Source of the DNA: Stenotrophomonas humi
GTDB lineage: Bacteria > Pseudomonadota > Gammaproteobacteria > Xanthomonadales > Xanthomonadaceae
Length of the DNA stretch: 64,000 bases
Direction of reading: 5' to 3'
Assembly (NCBI RefSeq): GCF_001431415.1
Contig: NZ_LDJI01000003.1
Location: forward strand, 62,001-126,000
How positions within the stretch are numbered: the stretch's first letter is position 1; the number at the start of each line of letters is the position of its first letter. Shown here piece by piece: positions 23,971-33,906 of the stretch. A program made the translations under genes and the position numbers. The notes beneath the pieces are model-generated. The model made no database searches. It saw only the letters and a list, made by a program, of their open reading frames with translations, and was not told the DNA's origin.

Positions 23971-26148
23971 ATGACTGGACTGAGAGTTTTTGTAACGCGC
24001 GAGTTGTTCCCCTTTACCGCAGGTGGGATTGGCCGTGTCGTTGCCAACATTCTGATGACATCGACCCAGCAGGAGCGCGAACGTACGGCAATCCTGTACG
24101 TGGGTGACGGCGTGGATGCGCATGCCTTTTCCAGTGCCTATCCGGACGTCCAGTTCCACGCTACGCATATCGGCACCTACCAGACCATCGACGACAGCGG
24201 GCGGCGCTACCCGCCATACGCGGCTTTCAACAACACGGTGCTGCATTGGGAATCGGTGTTGATCCTGCAGGGCCTGCGTGCATTGCAGGATCAGCACGGC
24301 GCGCTGGATTACGTGGAGTTTGTGGATTGGGGGGCTGCGGCCTTTGCCTCCACCCAGGAAAAACTGCTGGGCAATGATTTCGCCGAGACCACCCTGGCGG
24401 TGCGCCTGCATACCACCGACAGCATTCTGGCCGACTTCGAGCCGCGCGCACAAAGCATTCACGGCCTGAGCCTATACGACGTCGAACGCAAAGCACTGGC
24501 CGACTGTGATCTGATCGTCGGCCAGTTGGCCCCAGTCTCCGAGGCGTTCAGGGCTTTCTACGGTTTTGAGGTGGATGACTGGACGCAGCGCTCGTGCGTG
24601 CATTCGCCGCCGGTGCTGCTCGATACCTTGCCGCTGGCCACCGCATCGGTGACGCTGGAGGACAGTACCGACCTGCTGTTCACCTCCAAACTGCAAGACA
24701 TCAAACGCCCCGACGTGTTCATCCGCGGCTGCGTGCAGTTCATGCGGGAGAACCCGGCGTACCATGGCAAGGCGGTGTTCCTTGCGCATTCTTTCGATGC
24801 TGCCTACCAGCAGTCGATCATGGACCTGGTGCCTGCCGATCTGGCCAATCGCGTCGTCTTCGCCAAAGGCATCAACGGAGCCATACGCGAAAAAATGATT
24901 GCCGGGTCTGTGTGCATTTTCCCATCGCCCTGGGAGTCGTTCTGCCTGGCCGCCTACGAGGCCTCGTTGTCGGGTGCGATATGCGTGCTCAACGACCGCA
25001 ATCCGGCGTTCGGCGATGATACGCCGTGGCAGTCGTGGCAGAACTGCGTCAAGTTCGATGGGACACCGGCCAGCTTGTCTCATGCCCTGGGTGAACTGTT
25101 CTCGCATACGCGTCCGCGTCAGGTGCCGGTTACACAGCCAAGCACGCCCGTGCCGTGGCAGGCGGCCATCGCGCCCGCACCGCAGGCACCGCTCGAACCG
25201 CCACGGTTGAGCGCGATCGTGATCAACCAGGACACTGGCCGTGGCTTGATGCCCAGTATCGACAGCCTGCTGGCTTCGAGCTGCCTGGTGCATGAAGTGG
25301 TAGTGGTGGATGACGCTTCCATCGACCCGATCAGTCGCGAAGTGCTCAAGCGTCTGGAAAGTGTCGACAAGCGGGTACGGGTGCTGCGCCTGCCGGTGCG
25401 CTCCGGCCCAGCTGCGGCGCGCAATGCTGGATTGGCTGCTGTGGACGGCGAACATGTGCTGTTCCTGCGCGCCGGCGAGCAACTGGCGCCGCACTTCCTG
25501 GGTGCCGCGGTGCGTGGCTTGGCGACGCGACCTGCCTACGACGTGGTGGTGTCCCATCACGGGCTGGCAGCCACCTTGCCCGGCGTCGGCGACCGCGAGA
25601 CCGGCTTCGATCACTGCAATGTTCATTATGGTGAAGCGCGACTGGCGGGCCTCTACGAAAATCGCTTCGCCCCGGACAGCTTCGTCATGCGTACCGAGCG
25701 GGCGCGTGCTCTCGGTTTCGACGAGGCGATTCCTGCCAACGAAACCTGGGAGCTGTTGCTGCGCGCCTGCCAGCAGGGCGTCCGCTTCATCGCCTCTTCG
25801 TCAGTGGATGTGATGTCCAAACCGGCCTATCCGTTGCTGTCTTCGCTGCATGGCGATGTCAGTGCGGCAGTGATGGAGGCACAGCGGCGCCTGCTGCACG
25901 GTAAGCGCGTGCGCCTGGGAGCGTTGCGCGTGCCGGGCTACGCGATGTCGGTGCAGGGCAGCGGTGGCGCGGTCACCCTGATGAGCATGGATGAAACCTC
26001 GCACCGCCTGCAGGAATTGATGGACAGCGAAACAGTGCGCTACACGCTGGCGTTGGCCAACCTGTTGCAGCGCCGGGCGCCGTGGACCTTGCGGCTTGGC
26101 AAGCGGTTGATTGCCCGGTTGCGTCCGCTTTACCAGCGGCTGCGCTGA
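23971..26148 (+). CDS. Bifunctional-architecture glycosyltransferase: GT4 domain intact, GT2 domain degenerate
   Basis: Protein of 725 aa starting one base after the preceding stop. Residues 1-390 are a GT-B/GT4 domain: FPFTAGGIGRVVANI at the N terminus, LLFTSKLQDIKRPDVF, and the E-x7-E motif E322/E330 in SPWESFCLAAYE. After a Pro-rich linker, residues about 410-640 are a GT2 fold (EVVVVDDASID, SGPAAARNAGLA). However, the metal-binding DxD site reads R500-A-G-E503 and the later ED pair reads E591-T592, so this half is probably non-catalytic. It is a paralogue of the next gene, which shows the opposite pattern. Confidence 0.82.
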   Translation: MTGLRVFVTRELFPFTAGGIGRVVANILMTSTQQERERTAILYVGDGVDAHAFSSAYPDVQFHATHIGTYQTIDDSGRRYPPYAAFNNTVLHWESVLILQGLRALQDQHGALDYVEFVDWGAAAFASTQEKLLGNDFAETTLAVRLHTTDSILADFEPRAQSIHGLSLYDVERKALADCDLIVGQLAPVSEAFRAFYGFEVDDWTQRSCVHSPPVLLDTLPLATASVTLEDSTDLLFTSKLQDIKRPDVFIRGCVQFMRENPAYHGKAVFLAHSFDAAYQQSIMDLVPADLANRVVFAKGINGAIREKMIAGSVCIFPSPWESFCLAAYEASLSGAICVLNDRNPAFGDDTPWQSWQNCVKFDGTPASLSHALGELFSHTRPRQVPVTQPSTPVPWQAAIAPAPQAPLEPPRLSAIVINQDTGRGLMPSIDSLLASSCLVHEVVVVDDASIDPISREVLKRLESVDKRVRVLRLPVRSGPAAARNAGLAAVDGEHVLFLRAGEQLAPHFLGAAVRGLATRPAYDVVVSHHGLAATLPGVGDRETGFDHCNVHYGEARLAGLYENRFAPDSFVMRTERARALGFDEAIPANETWELLLRACQQGVRFIASSSVDVMSKPAYPLLSSLHGDVSAAVMEAQRRLLHGKRVRLGALRVPGYAMSVQGSGGAVTLMSMDETSHRLQELMDSETVRYTLALANLLQRRAPWTLRLGKRLIARLRPLYQRLR

Positions 26149-26168
26149 GTCCGGCATTCCCTGTCGAC

Positions 26169-26191
26169 GGGGGCGGCGTAAGGCCGTCCCC
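26169..26191 (+). other. Intercistronic hairpin between the two GT fusions
   Basis: GGGGGCGGC (26169-26177) pairs with GCCGTCCCC (26183-26191), with one G-U. It lies 20 bases after one stop and 22 bases before the next ATG, without a U-run. It is more likely an mRNA-stability or partial-attenuation element than a full terminator. Confidence 0.5.
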
Positions 26192-26213
26192 TCCTGCCTT
26201 CTGGAGAGTGTGC

Positions 26214-28304
26214 ATGTTCGTCATCGTCGGTCACACAGCATCACTTGTGGCGGAGGATGCTGACGGCCGTGCAGTGCGCGATGCGTTGTCGACACTGCCT
26301 GCCGGCAGCCACGTGGTGCTGTTGGGGGCGGCACAGTGCGGAGCGGTGACATCACTGGATCTTCCCGAAGGTGTGGTCCTCATCGACGTGGACGCCGCAC
26401 AGGCTGGTCCATCCGCCATGGGCGCGCGACGCTACCCGGGTCCACCTGCGGTGTCCGGACTGCAGGAAGGCTGGCAGGCCATGCAGCTGCTGCACTGCCT
26501 GCAGCGGTTGGAGCGCGAGATCGGGCCGATTTCCCGGATCGAACTTCCCGCCTTGGGCGCGCCTGCTTTTTGGCTGCTGCAGGAACGCGCGCTGCGGCAG
26601 GCGTTCGTTAACGCCACGGTCGCTGTACGCTTGACTGCCCTGACCAGCCTTGAAGCGGCGCGGACCGGGCAGGCGTTGTCCACCGACGATCTGCTGCGCT
26701 GTGACATGGAGCGGCGCTGCCTGGTCGATTGCGACCAGCTGCTGGCCGACAACTCGGCCATCGGCGGCGCGATCGCGCACGCAGTGGGCTTGGACGGACC
26801 TGCCTGGGAGGCGCGCTTGCAGCCCACGCAGCATGGTGAAGTAGCGGCCAGGTCGAGAGGTACTCCCTTCGCCGGAATCGCCTGCATCGCGACCGAGCCG
26901 GCAGCCGTCCGGCAGTTCATTCGAGGCGTGATCGGTCTGCTTACAGACAGCGATGGCGATCATGGCGACATCCTGTTGCTGTTCCAGGGTAGTGCTGACG
27001 GCGGCTTGGATCAGGTGCCGGTGGCTTGGCGTGGGCGTTTCCGCGCGACAAGCCTGGCCTGCCTGCTCGCCGCTGAAGGCCCTGGGACGGTGGTCTTCGC
27101 CGATCGCTGGAGCGCACGTGCTGATCTAGCTCGTACGCTTAGTGAGCAGGGGCGTCGCTGTATCGTCAATGCGGTCAACCCCGCCTTCGACATCGCAGCG
27201 GGCTGGCGCGATGGCGGGCCTGCACTGCGCTATGACGACAGCGCGCGTGCGCTGCGGGATGCGCTGGAGCGCGCTGCGCAGTGGACACCGGAAAGCTACC
27301 TGCAGGTCACTGGTGTTGCGCGGCCACTACCTTCACCAGCGACCATCACGACACCGAGGGAACGCACCGCGCCATTGGTGAGCGTGCTGGTGCCCTTTTT
27401 CAATCTAGCCGCGTACCTGCCAGCCACGCTGGCCAACCTGCGGGCCAGCGACTATCCGAACGTTGAAATCGTAGTGGTCGATGATGGTTCGACCGATCCG
27501 CTCGCGGTGGCGCTGCTCGATGCGTTGCAATGTGTGCCGCAGGCAGACCTGCGGATTATCCGCCTGCCTTTCAATCAGGGTCTGGCCGCGGCACGTAACG
27601 CCGGGTTGGCCGCCGCCGCCGGCGAGTACGTCTTGACACTGGATGCGGATGACCTGATCGCGCCAAGCTTCGTCGGCGAAGCCGTAGCCGCGCTTGATCG
27701 CCTAGCAACGTTCGATTTCGTGGTGCCGCAGGCGGCTTATTTCGACGATGTACCCACTTCGGGACGATTTCAGGATGTCGCTTTCCAGCACTGCATCGCA
27801 CTGGTTGGCGAGGCCTGGCAATCCGGTCTTTACGCCAACCGCTATTCGACCGCGACCTGCTTGGGGCGGCGCGATGTCATGCGCGCGCTGGGCTATGACG
27901 AATCCCTCCGGGCCTACGAAGATTGGGATTTCTATCGGCGAGCGCTCGCGTCCGGCAGTCGCTTTGTGGTGACCAGCGATGTCAATTTCCTGTATCGGAA
28001 GCGGCCGGATTCGATGATTCATGCCCCACAGATGCGGCGCCGGCATGCTCAACTGGTTGCCGAGATGGGCGCACGTGCGACATTGCAGGGCGCGCAGATT
28101 GCCGTTGGTGCGCAGACACTGCAGGTAGTTGCCGCACCGCTGGAGACAGATGGCGACCCGCTGCACGGGCTGTTGCTGTCCGAGGTGCGGGCAACGCTCG
28201 ATGAGGCGGCGCGCCTGCGCGGCAGCCGGATCGTTGGTGCGGCGTTTCGGCTGTCGGCCGGGCTGCGTGCGTTGCGCAACCGCCTGCAGCGGCGGGGCCG
28301 CTGA
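26214..28304 (+). CDS. Bifunctional-architecture glycosyltransferase: GT4 domain degenerate, GT2 domain intact
   Basis: Protein of 696 aa, ATG chosen because GGAGAG precedes it. The N-terminal 380 residues align with the GT4 half of the previous protein (shared AVRL, D.ER..L.DCD, and an ungapped stretch ending NPAF). They have lost the E-x7-E pair (S300 and T308 instead) and the glycine-rich N terminus. The C-terminal part is a full GT2 enzyme: PLVSVLVPFFN, VVVDDGSTDP, D477-A-D479-D480 for metal-nucleotide sugar, and YEDWDF with E569/D570. Likely adds one sugar of the O-chain, perhaps in a complex with its paralogue. Confidence 0.82.
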   Translation: MFVIVGHTASLVAEDADGRAVRDALSTLPAGSHVVLLGAAQCGAVTSLDLPEGVVLIDVDAAQAGPSAMGARRYPGPPAVSGLQEGWQAMQLLHCLQRLEREIGPISRIELPALGAPAFWLLQERALRQAFVNATVAVRLTALTSLEAARTGQALSTDDLLRCDMERRCLVDCDQLLADNSAIGGAIAHAVGLDGPAWEARLQPTQHGEVAARSRGTPFAGIACIATEPAAVRQFIRGVIGLLTDSDGDHGDILLLFQGSADGGLDQVPVAWRGRFRATSLACLLAAEGPGTVVFADRWSARADLARTLSEQGRRCIVNAVNPAFDIAAGWRDGGPALRYDDSARALRDALERAAQWTPESYLQVTGVARPLPSPATITTPRERTAPLVSVLVPFFNLAAYLPATLANLRASDYPNVEIVVVDDGSTDPLAVALLDALQCVPQADLRIIRLPFNQGLAAARNAGLAAAAGEYVLTLDADDLIAPSFVGEAVAALDRLATFDFVVPQAAYFDDVPTSGRFQDVAFQHCIALVGEAWQSGLYANRYSTATCLGRRDVMRALGYDESLRAYEDWDFYRRALASGSRFVVTSDVNFLYRKRPDSMIHAPQMRRRHAQLVAEMGARATLQGAQIAVGAQTLQVVAAPLETDGDPLHGLLLSEVRATLDEAARLRGSRIVGAAFRLSAGLRALRNRLQRRGR

Positions 28305-28425
28305 GCAGGGCGACCTGCTATTGCAATGCCTGCTCGCGGTGGTCGTGGTGCAGTTGGAGAATGCAGCTCCCGGAAACGGTTGCTGCGCTGGGATCAGCAG
28401 GGAGTCAATGTAAGTGGAGAGACTG

Positions 28426-29424
28426 ATGTGGAAGACTGGTGTGGCCGTGGTGATTCCCTGCTACAAAGTGACCAGGCACATTCTGCCGTTGCTGGCGGAG
28501 TTCGGCCCCTCGGTGGAGCGAATCTACTGCGTGGATGACTGTTGCCCGGACGGCAGCGGCGAGCTGATCGAGCGCTCCTGCCAGGACCCACGGGTGATAG
28601 TGGTGCGCAATCCGGTCAACCTGGGCGTCGGTGGCGCAGTTCTACATGGTTACCGCCGCGCCACCGAAGACGGCGCGACGGTGATCGTGAAAGTCGATGG
28701 CGACGGCCAGATGGACCCATCGTTGATCGATCTGTTCGTGGCTCCGATCCTGGCTGGTGATGCCGATTACACCAAGGGCAATCGTTTCTTCGACCTGAAT
28801 GAGATCAAGTCGATGCCGCTGCTGCGCCGCCTTGGCAACCTTGGACTGTCGTTCATGACCAAGGCGTCCACCGGCTACTGGAACATCTTCGATCCGACCA
28901 ATGGCTATACCGCCATCCACGCAGAAGTAGCGCGTCGTCTGCCGCAGAAGTCGATCAGTACGCGCTATTTTTTCGAAAGCGACATCCTGTTCCGCTTGAA
29001 CATCTTACGTGCGGTTGTCATGGATATTCCGATGGATGCCCGCTACGGAGATGAAGTCAGTGGGCTTAAAGTGTCGAGCATCGTCGGTGAGTTCTTCGTC
29101 AAGCACTTGCGCAATGTGCTCAAGCGAATTGTCTACAACTACTATCTTCGTGACATGACGCTGGCTTCGATCGAACTGGTGATGTCGTTGCTGCTGCTGG
29201 TATTCGGCACGGTATTCGGTGCCTATCACTGGATCCACTCGGCCCAGGGCGGTGTCGGTACGCCGGTCGGTACCATCATGCTGGCGGTGCTGCCATTGAT
29301 GGCCGGGCTGCAGTTGCTGCTCGCCTTCCTCGCCTACGACACTTCTGCCGTCCCCAAGCAGACCTTGCATCGGCGTCTGTTGCGACACGGCAAGGTCGCC
29401 CCGGCGCGTCGCGCCGGGCCGTGA
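28426..29424 (+). CDS. Membrane-anchored GT2 glycosyltransferase (DPM1/GtrB-like)
   Basis: Protein of 332 aa. The GT2 domain at residues 1-230 has VAVVIPCYK, VDDCCPDGSG, VKVDGDGQMDP (DxD) and a FDPTNGYTAIH segment. Two C-terminal transmembrane helices follow (about 240-262 and 280-303). This is the layout of polyprenyl-phosphate glycosyltransferases such as GtrB, which load a sugar onto undecaprenyl phosphate. ATG 28426 chosen: GGAGAG lies six bases upstream; a GTG at 28414 is possible. It ends two bases from a convergent gene, with no terminator between. Confidence 0.87.
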   Translation: MWKTGVAVVIPCYKVTRHILPLLAEFGPSVERIYCVDDCCPDGSGELIERSCQDPRVIVVRNPVNLGVGGAVLHGYRRATEDGATVIVKVDGDGQMDPSLIDLFVAPILAGDADYTKGNRFFDLNEIKSMPLLRRLGNLGLSFMTKASTGYWNIFDPTNGYTAIHAEVARRLPQKSISTRYFFESDILFRLNILRAVVMDIPMDARYGDEVSGLKVSSIVGEFFVKHLRNVLKRIVYNYYLRDMTLASIELVMSLLLLVFGTVFGAYHWIHSAQGGVGTPVGTIMLAVLPLMAGLQLLLAFLAYDTSAVPKQTLHRRLLRHGKVAPARRAGP

Positions 29425-29426
29425 TC

Positions 29427-31583
29427 TCAGCGCCCGTTGTCGCGCCGGGCCAGCAACAAAGACGGTGCCATGCATAACAGCATGGCGTAGAGCGGCAACT
29501 GGTAGCGCGCATCCTGGGCGATGATTGCCACCATCAGCACCGCACTGTGCACCAGTACCAGCACAGGTATCAGCAGCACGCGCCGGTCCCCGCTGCGCTG
29601 CCAGGCCACCAGTGTCAGCAACACCAATCCGATCAGGAACGGTGCCGGACGCCAGAACCTCTGCAGCCACGGTTTCATCAACGCCCGGCCAACGCGCTGT
29701 GCGGTGCCGGGCAGCATCGATGCTGCCTGTGGCCCATCCACATTGGGTTGCACCCAGCGCACGGATTTTTCGCCGTCCATTTCGATGCCCATCGCGTACA
29801 GGTACAGCGGACCATTGTTGGTTACCCGATAGCGCCAGACCATGCCGCTGGCGCACAGGATGTGACCAGCCTCGATGTCTGGCCGCTTCAGTGCCATTTC
29901 CAGCCAGATCCGAAACAGGTCAGGGCTATGCGCGACCGCAGTGGGGATGCTGAACGCATCGTCAAAGATGGTGCTGTTGACCATCGCACAACGGTAACGC
30001 CAATCACTGGCGCCGCGGTCCACGCTGCGCAGCAGGGCGGCGTCTGCGGGTGAATCGGGAACTTGGCCGGCCGCCAGATGCGCCGCCAGGTGGTGCGAGT
30101 AGGCCATGTAGGCGGCGCTGGTGCGGTGGGTGTCCAGCTTGTCGGTGATCGGTCCCTTGATCGCCCACGTCAGTCCCACGGCCAGCAGCATGCAGGTCAG
30201 TACGCGCAGGCGGTTGCCGGGAAGCACTAGTAGAATCACGAATGCGGCGGCTGCCACGGGTGGTCCGTTGTGACGCAGCGCCATGCAGGCGGTGGCCAGC
30301 AACACCAAGGCCATGCAGGTGTACCAGCGGCGCAGGTCAGGTCGCTGAAAGAACACCGCGCCAACCACCAGCGCGGTCAACGCAATCACACTGGTGGCAT
30401 AGGGCACGTCCTTCCACAGCGTGATCGAGGTGACTGCGGTCAGTGGGTAGATGGCCAGCAGCGCGCCGCCCGCCAGCGAGGTCCAACGCGGTGCTCGGCA
30501 TGCGCGGCGCACCACCGTTGCCAGCCAGCCCGATGCCATTGCCATCGCTGCCATCTGCACCCATGCCGCCAGTGTCGGGCTGGGGCGGATCTGCTGGATG
30601 GCCCATAGATAGAAAGCATAAAGGACGGGGTGGGCATCGCTGTAGCGGGCGGTTTCCGCCTGTCGCCACTGGTCGAGTGAATCGACGGTCATGATCGCGG
30701 GGAAGAAGATCGCCAACAATGCCGTGCCGATTACCAGCAGAGGCACGGCAGCGACCAGGCTCTCGGCTAACACGCTGCGGGACTCACGGGCGGCAGGGTG
30801 TGCATGTACCGGTGGCCAGCGGCGGGCGACGGCCAGCACGCCCAGCAACATCAGGCCCAGTGCCACCGACTGGCAGAATTGCACCCAGTACTGCAGAGGA
30901 GTACGGGTGGGCAGCAGCAGGCGTTGCGGGCTCTCGCTGATGCCGCCCAGTCGCAGGGTGAAGTCGTTACCCTCAGGCGAGTACAGATCGTAGTCGCGGC
31001 TGTTGCCGTTCCAGCTGACGCGCGCGTTGCCGGACCAGGCATGGGTCATCAGCATCAGACTGGCGCCATGGCGGTAGTAGCCAGTCCAGGTGAACTGGCC
31101 GGGCGGTGCTTTCATGGGTGAGACGATGAAATCGTTGGCAGAGTCCCACGCGGGCGTACGTGCGACCTCATCCAGCGGCACGATCCTGCCATCCACTACC
31201 AGACGCGCCCATACCTCGCGCCCCTGGGATTGCGGCGAGAGTGTGCCCAGCGCATCGACGGTGATCGTCAATGGTGTACCTGGCATCGGCGGGATCGGCA
31301 CCATCCAGGTCAACAGCCAACCCAGCGTTGTGGCCAAGGCCACCCAGCCCAGCACGCGACGAATGCCAAGCGAGGCCAGCGGGCGGCGACAACGGCGCAG
31401 TATCGCCAAACAGGTCCATCCAGCGACCATGGTGACTGCGACGAACGCCAACGCTGCGATAAACCACGACAGGCTAGAGAAGGCCTGGATCGAGTAGAGG
31501 ATCGCCGTGGCCAGGATGACGCCTGTGGACGTGGCGAGGACTACAGAAAGCGGCGAGTTGGAGTGCTGGTTCATGTCATTCAT
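29427..31583 (-). CDS. Large GT-C-like membrane protein, paralogue 1
   Basis: Protein of about 718 aa with two N-terminal membrane helices. A soluble beta-rich domain of about 150 residues follows (from TITVDALGTLSPQSQ to YSPEGNDFTLRLGGI), then about ten more helices. After the third helix a conserved loop TVDSLDQWRQA..YSDAHPVLY carries acidic and His residues, the type of motif used by polyprenyl-phosphate-sugar-dependent GT-C transferases. No exact family is recognised with certainty. Likely periplasmic sugar transfer with the Gtr-like genes nearby. Several starts are close (GTG 31592, ATG 31583, ATG 31574). Confidence 0.7.
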   Translation of the reverse strand: MNDMNQHSNSPLSVVLATSTGVILATAILYSIQAFSSLSWFIAALAFVAVTMVAGWTCLAILRRCRRPLASLGIRRVLGWVALATTLGWLLTWMVPIPPMPGTPLTITVDALGTLSPQSQGREVWARLVVDGRIVPLDEVARTPAWDSANDFIVSPMKAPPGQFTWTGYYRHGASLMLMTHAWSGNARVSWNGNSRDYDLYSPEGNDFTLRLGGISESPQRLLLPTRTPLQYWVQFCQSVALGLMLLGVLAVARRWPPVHAHPAARESRSVLAESLVAAVPLLVIGTALLAIFFPAIMTVDSLDQWRQAETARYSDAHPVLYAFYLWAIQQIRPSPTLAAWVQMAAMAMASGWLATVVRRACRAPRWTSLAGGALLAIYPLTAVTSITLWKDVPYATSVIALTALVVGAVFFQRPDLRRWYTCMALVLLATACMALRHNGPPVAAAAFVILLVLPGNRLRVLTCMLLAVGLTWAIKGPITDKLDTHRTSAAYMAYSHHLAAHLAAGQVPDSPADAALLRSVDRGASDWRYRCAMVNSTIFDDAFSIPTAVAHSPDLFRIWLEMALKRPDIEAGHILCASGMVWRYRVTNNGPLYLYAMGIEMDGEKSVRWVQPNVDGPQAASMLPGTAQRVGRALMKPWLQRFWRPAPFLIGLVLLTLVAWQRSGDRRVLLIPVLVLVHSAVLMVAIIAQDARYQLPLYAMLLCMAPSLLLARRDNGR

Positions 31584-31666
31584 CAGGGGCACTTGCTTCC
31601 AACTGACGGTTTATGGCCGCATCGATGAGCAGCTGGGTCCGAATGCTTGCTGGCACCGCGGTCGGG

Positions 31667-33853
31667 TCAGGCCGGTGTAGAGGCTTCCAGTGGCACGTGG
31701 GATGGCCGACGTGCTGCCGCAAGCAGCGATGGTATGCAGGCCAGCGCGACGACGTAGATCGGCAGTTGATAGCGCGCATCCTGCGCGACGATGGAAATCG
31801 CCAAGAAGCCGGTATGTGCCAGCGGCAAGGCCATCACCACCAGCACGTGCCAGTCACGCCGGCGCGACCAGCCGACCACGGCTGCAAATGCAAGCGCCAA
31901 CAGGAAGGCTGCCGGACGCAAGTAGACCTGCATGTCCGGCTGCAGCACCAAGGTGCCGAACCACTGGGCCAGAGGGGGGGACATCGAGTCTGGAACCGGG
32001 TCGCCCGGCAATCCGGTGATCCAGGATACCTCTCCATGGGGTGCCCACAGGCCAACCCCGGACAGGTACAGCGGATCGAACGGAGAATCGGTGACATGCC
32101 AAATCAACGCGCTGGAGCAGGCCAAGTGATCGATCTCGATATCTGGCCGTGCCATCGCCAACTTCGCCCAGATGTCGAACAGCGCGCCGCTGTTGGCTGC
32201 GGCCAGTGCACTGTTGTAGTTCTTGTTGAACACGATCGGATTGACTGTGGCGCAGTTATACGCCCAGTCTGCGTCGGTGCCGTTGATCTGGTGCAGCAAC
32301 GCAGCTTCGGCTGGATCCGTTGGTGTGTGGCCGGCGGCGAGGTGAGCCGCAAGATGGTGGGAATAGGGTATGAAGCTGACCGTTCCTCGCGAGGCACCTG
32401 CCAGATCGGTGATCGGGCCTTTGAGCAGCAACAGACCGGCAATGGCGACGATGGCCGCGAGCAGCACGCGCTTGCGTGAACCTGGTAGCGCAAACCAGAG
32501 GACCAAGATTGCCGCGACGCTCACTGCAGGGCCATTGTGGCGCAGCGCCATGCAGGCGAACACCAATGCCGCCAAGCCGGCTGCACCACCCCAGCTGAGC
32601 GCGTTGCGCGCGTTGCCGAAGGACTTGTCGATCAACAGCGCGCACAGTGCGATCACTGCAGCCGAATAGGGCACGTCTTTCCACAGAGTCACCGCTGTCA
32701 GCGAGACAAGTGGGTATAGCGCGAGCAGCACCGCCGATGCATGGCCGACCCAGCGCGGCGCCTGCATCGCCTGCCGGATCGAGGCGATCAGCCAGCCAGA
32801 CGCGGCAGCGAACAACAGCAACTGGACGAAAGCTGCCAGCGCAGCACCGCCATGGACCCAGCGCACGGCCAGAAGGAAGAATCCGTACAGAATCGGGTGG
32901 GCATCGTTGAACTGTCCCGAGCCGGATTGGCGCCACTGATCCAACGAGTCCGAAGTCATCAGCGCCGGGTAGAATATTCCGATCAGCAACGTGCCAATCA
33001 CCACCAGCGGCAACGCATGCCATAGGGATTCGCGTAGCAGTCCAGGGTTGCCAACGCGTGCAGGGGCGGGCTGGCCGGCGCGCTGTGACAATGCGAAGTA
33101 AGCCAGTAACAGCAGCAAGCCTACCAGGGCGCTGTCGCAGAGTTGAACCCAGAATTGCCGGGCATTGCGATCAGGGTAGCTGAGTACATGGTCGGTCTGT
33201 TCGATCCCACCCAAGTGAATGCTGCGGCTGCTGCCCTCTGGTGCGTACAGGTCAAGCTCGCGAGTCTGGTCACCCCATTGCACGCGAGCCTGACCGGACC
33301 AAGAATGCGAGACGAACACTAGGCGTGCCGTTTGTGCGTAGCTGCCATGCCATTCGGCGACAGTAGGCTGTTTGCCGGCGGCGGAGACCAGGAACTCACC
33401 GTTGATGATCCAATCGCCGCTTTGTTTGAACGTCGAGGGCGAAACGTTCTTGCCATCCACTTCCAAGCGTACCCATACCTCCGAGGACACCGCTTGCGGC
33501 GACTTAGTTCCGAGCGCTGCTACCGCGATATCCAGCTGATTGTCCGGGGCCGGGCGTACTGGCAGCAGCCAAGTCCAGAGCAGCCCTGCTAGAAACGCCC
33601 CACAGAGCGCCAGTGCGATAGTGCGCCGAGATAGGGGGCGCATCGCCTTGGCCAGCCAACGCACCGGCCAATACAGCGCGAAGCTGGCCGCCACCGCGGT
33701 TGCCAATACCGGGAGCAATGCCTGCAGAGAACTCAGCTGTTCTGCGCCAGGGGTACGGAAAATCAATGAGCTGCCGGCTATCAGGGACAGGAGTACGGTG
33801 ATGAACAGGACCGAACGCTGGTGGCGTTCCGATAGCATGGAAGCTGTTTGCAT
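31667..33853 (-). CDS. Large GT-C-like membrane protein, paralogue 2
   Basis: Protein of 728 aa with the same architecture as its neighbour: two helices, an extracytoplasmic beta-rich domain (AVAALGTKSPQAVSSEVWVRLEVDG, SHSWSGQARVQWGD, YAPEGSS), then many helices. The same loop TSDSLDQWRQSGSGQFNDAHPILY and the same late SIVAQDARYQLP are present. Clearly a tandem duplicate, now diverged. Each may add a different sugar or use a different acceptor. ATG 33853 chosen: AAGG precedes it, and the longer frame lacks homology to the paralogue. Confidence 0.7.
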   Translation of the reverse strand: MQTASMLSERHQRSVLFITVLLSLIAGSSLIFRTPGAEQLSSLQALLPVLATAVAASFALYWPVRWLAKAMRPLSRRTIALALCGAFLAGLLWTWLLPVRPAPDNQLDIAVAALGTKSPQAVSSEVWVRLEVDGKNVSPSTFKQSGDWIINGEFLVSAAGKQPTVAEWHGSYAQTARLVFVSHSWSGQARVQWGDQTRELDLYAPEGSSRSIHLGGIEQTDHVLSYPDRNARQFWVQLCDSALVGLLLLLAYFALSQRAGQPAPARVGNPGLLRESLWHALPLVVIGTLLIGIFYPALMTSDSLDQWRQSGSGQFNDAHPILYGFFLLAVRWVHGGAALAAFVQLLLFAAASGWLIASIRQAMQAPRWVGHASAVLLALYPLVSLTAVTLWKDVPYSAAVIALCALLIDKSFGNARNALSWGGAAGLAALVFACMALRHNGPAVSVAAILVLWFALPGSRKRVLLAAIVAIAGLLLLKGPITDLAGASRGTVSFIPYSHHLAAHLAAGHTPTDPAEAALLHQINGTDADWAYNCATVNPIVFNKNYNSALAAANSGALFDIWAKLAMARPDIEIDHLACSSALIWHVTDSPFDPLYLSGVGLWAPHGEVSWITGLPGDPVPDSMSPPLAQWFGTLVLQPDMQVYLRPAAFLLALAFAAVVGWSRRRDWHVLVVMALPLAHTGFLAISIVAQDARYQLPIYVVALACIPSLLAAARRPSHVPLEASTPA

Positions 33854-33906
33854 GGGTACCTTGTATATCGTGTGGCAGCGGGGCGAGATCGGAAGCTGGC
33901 GGAAGA

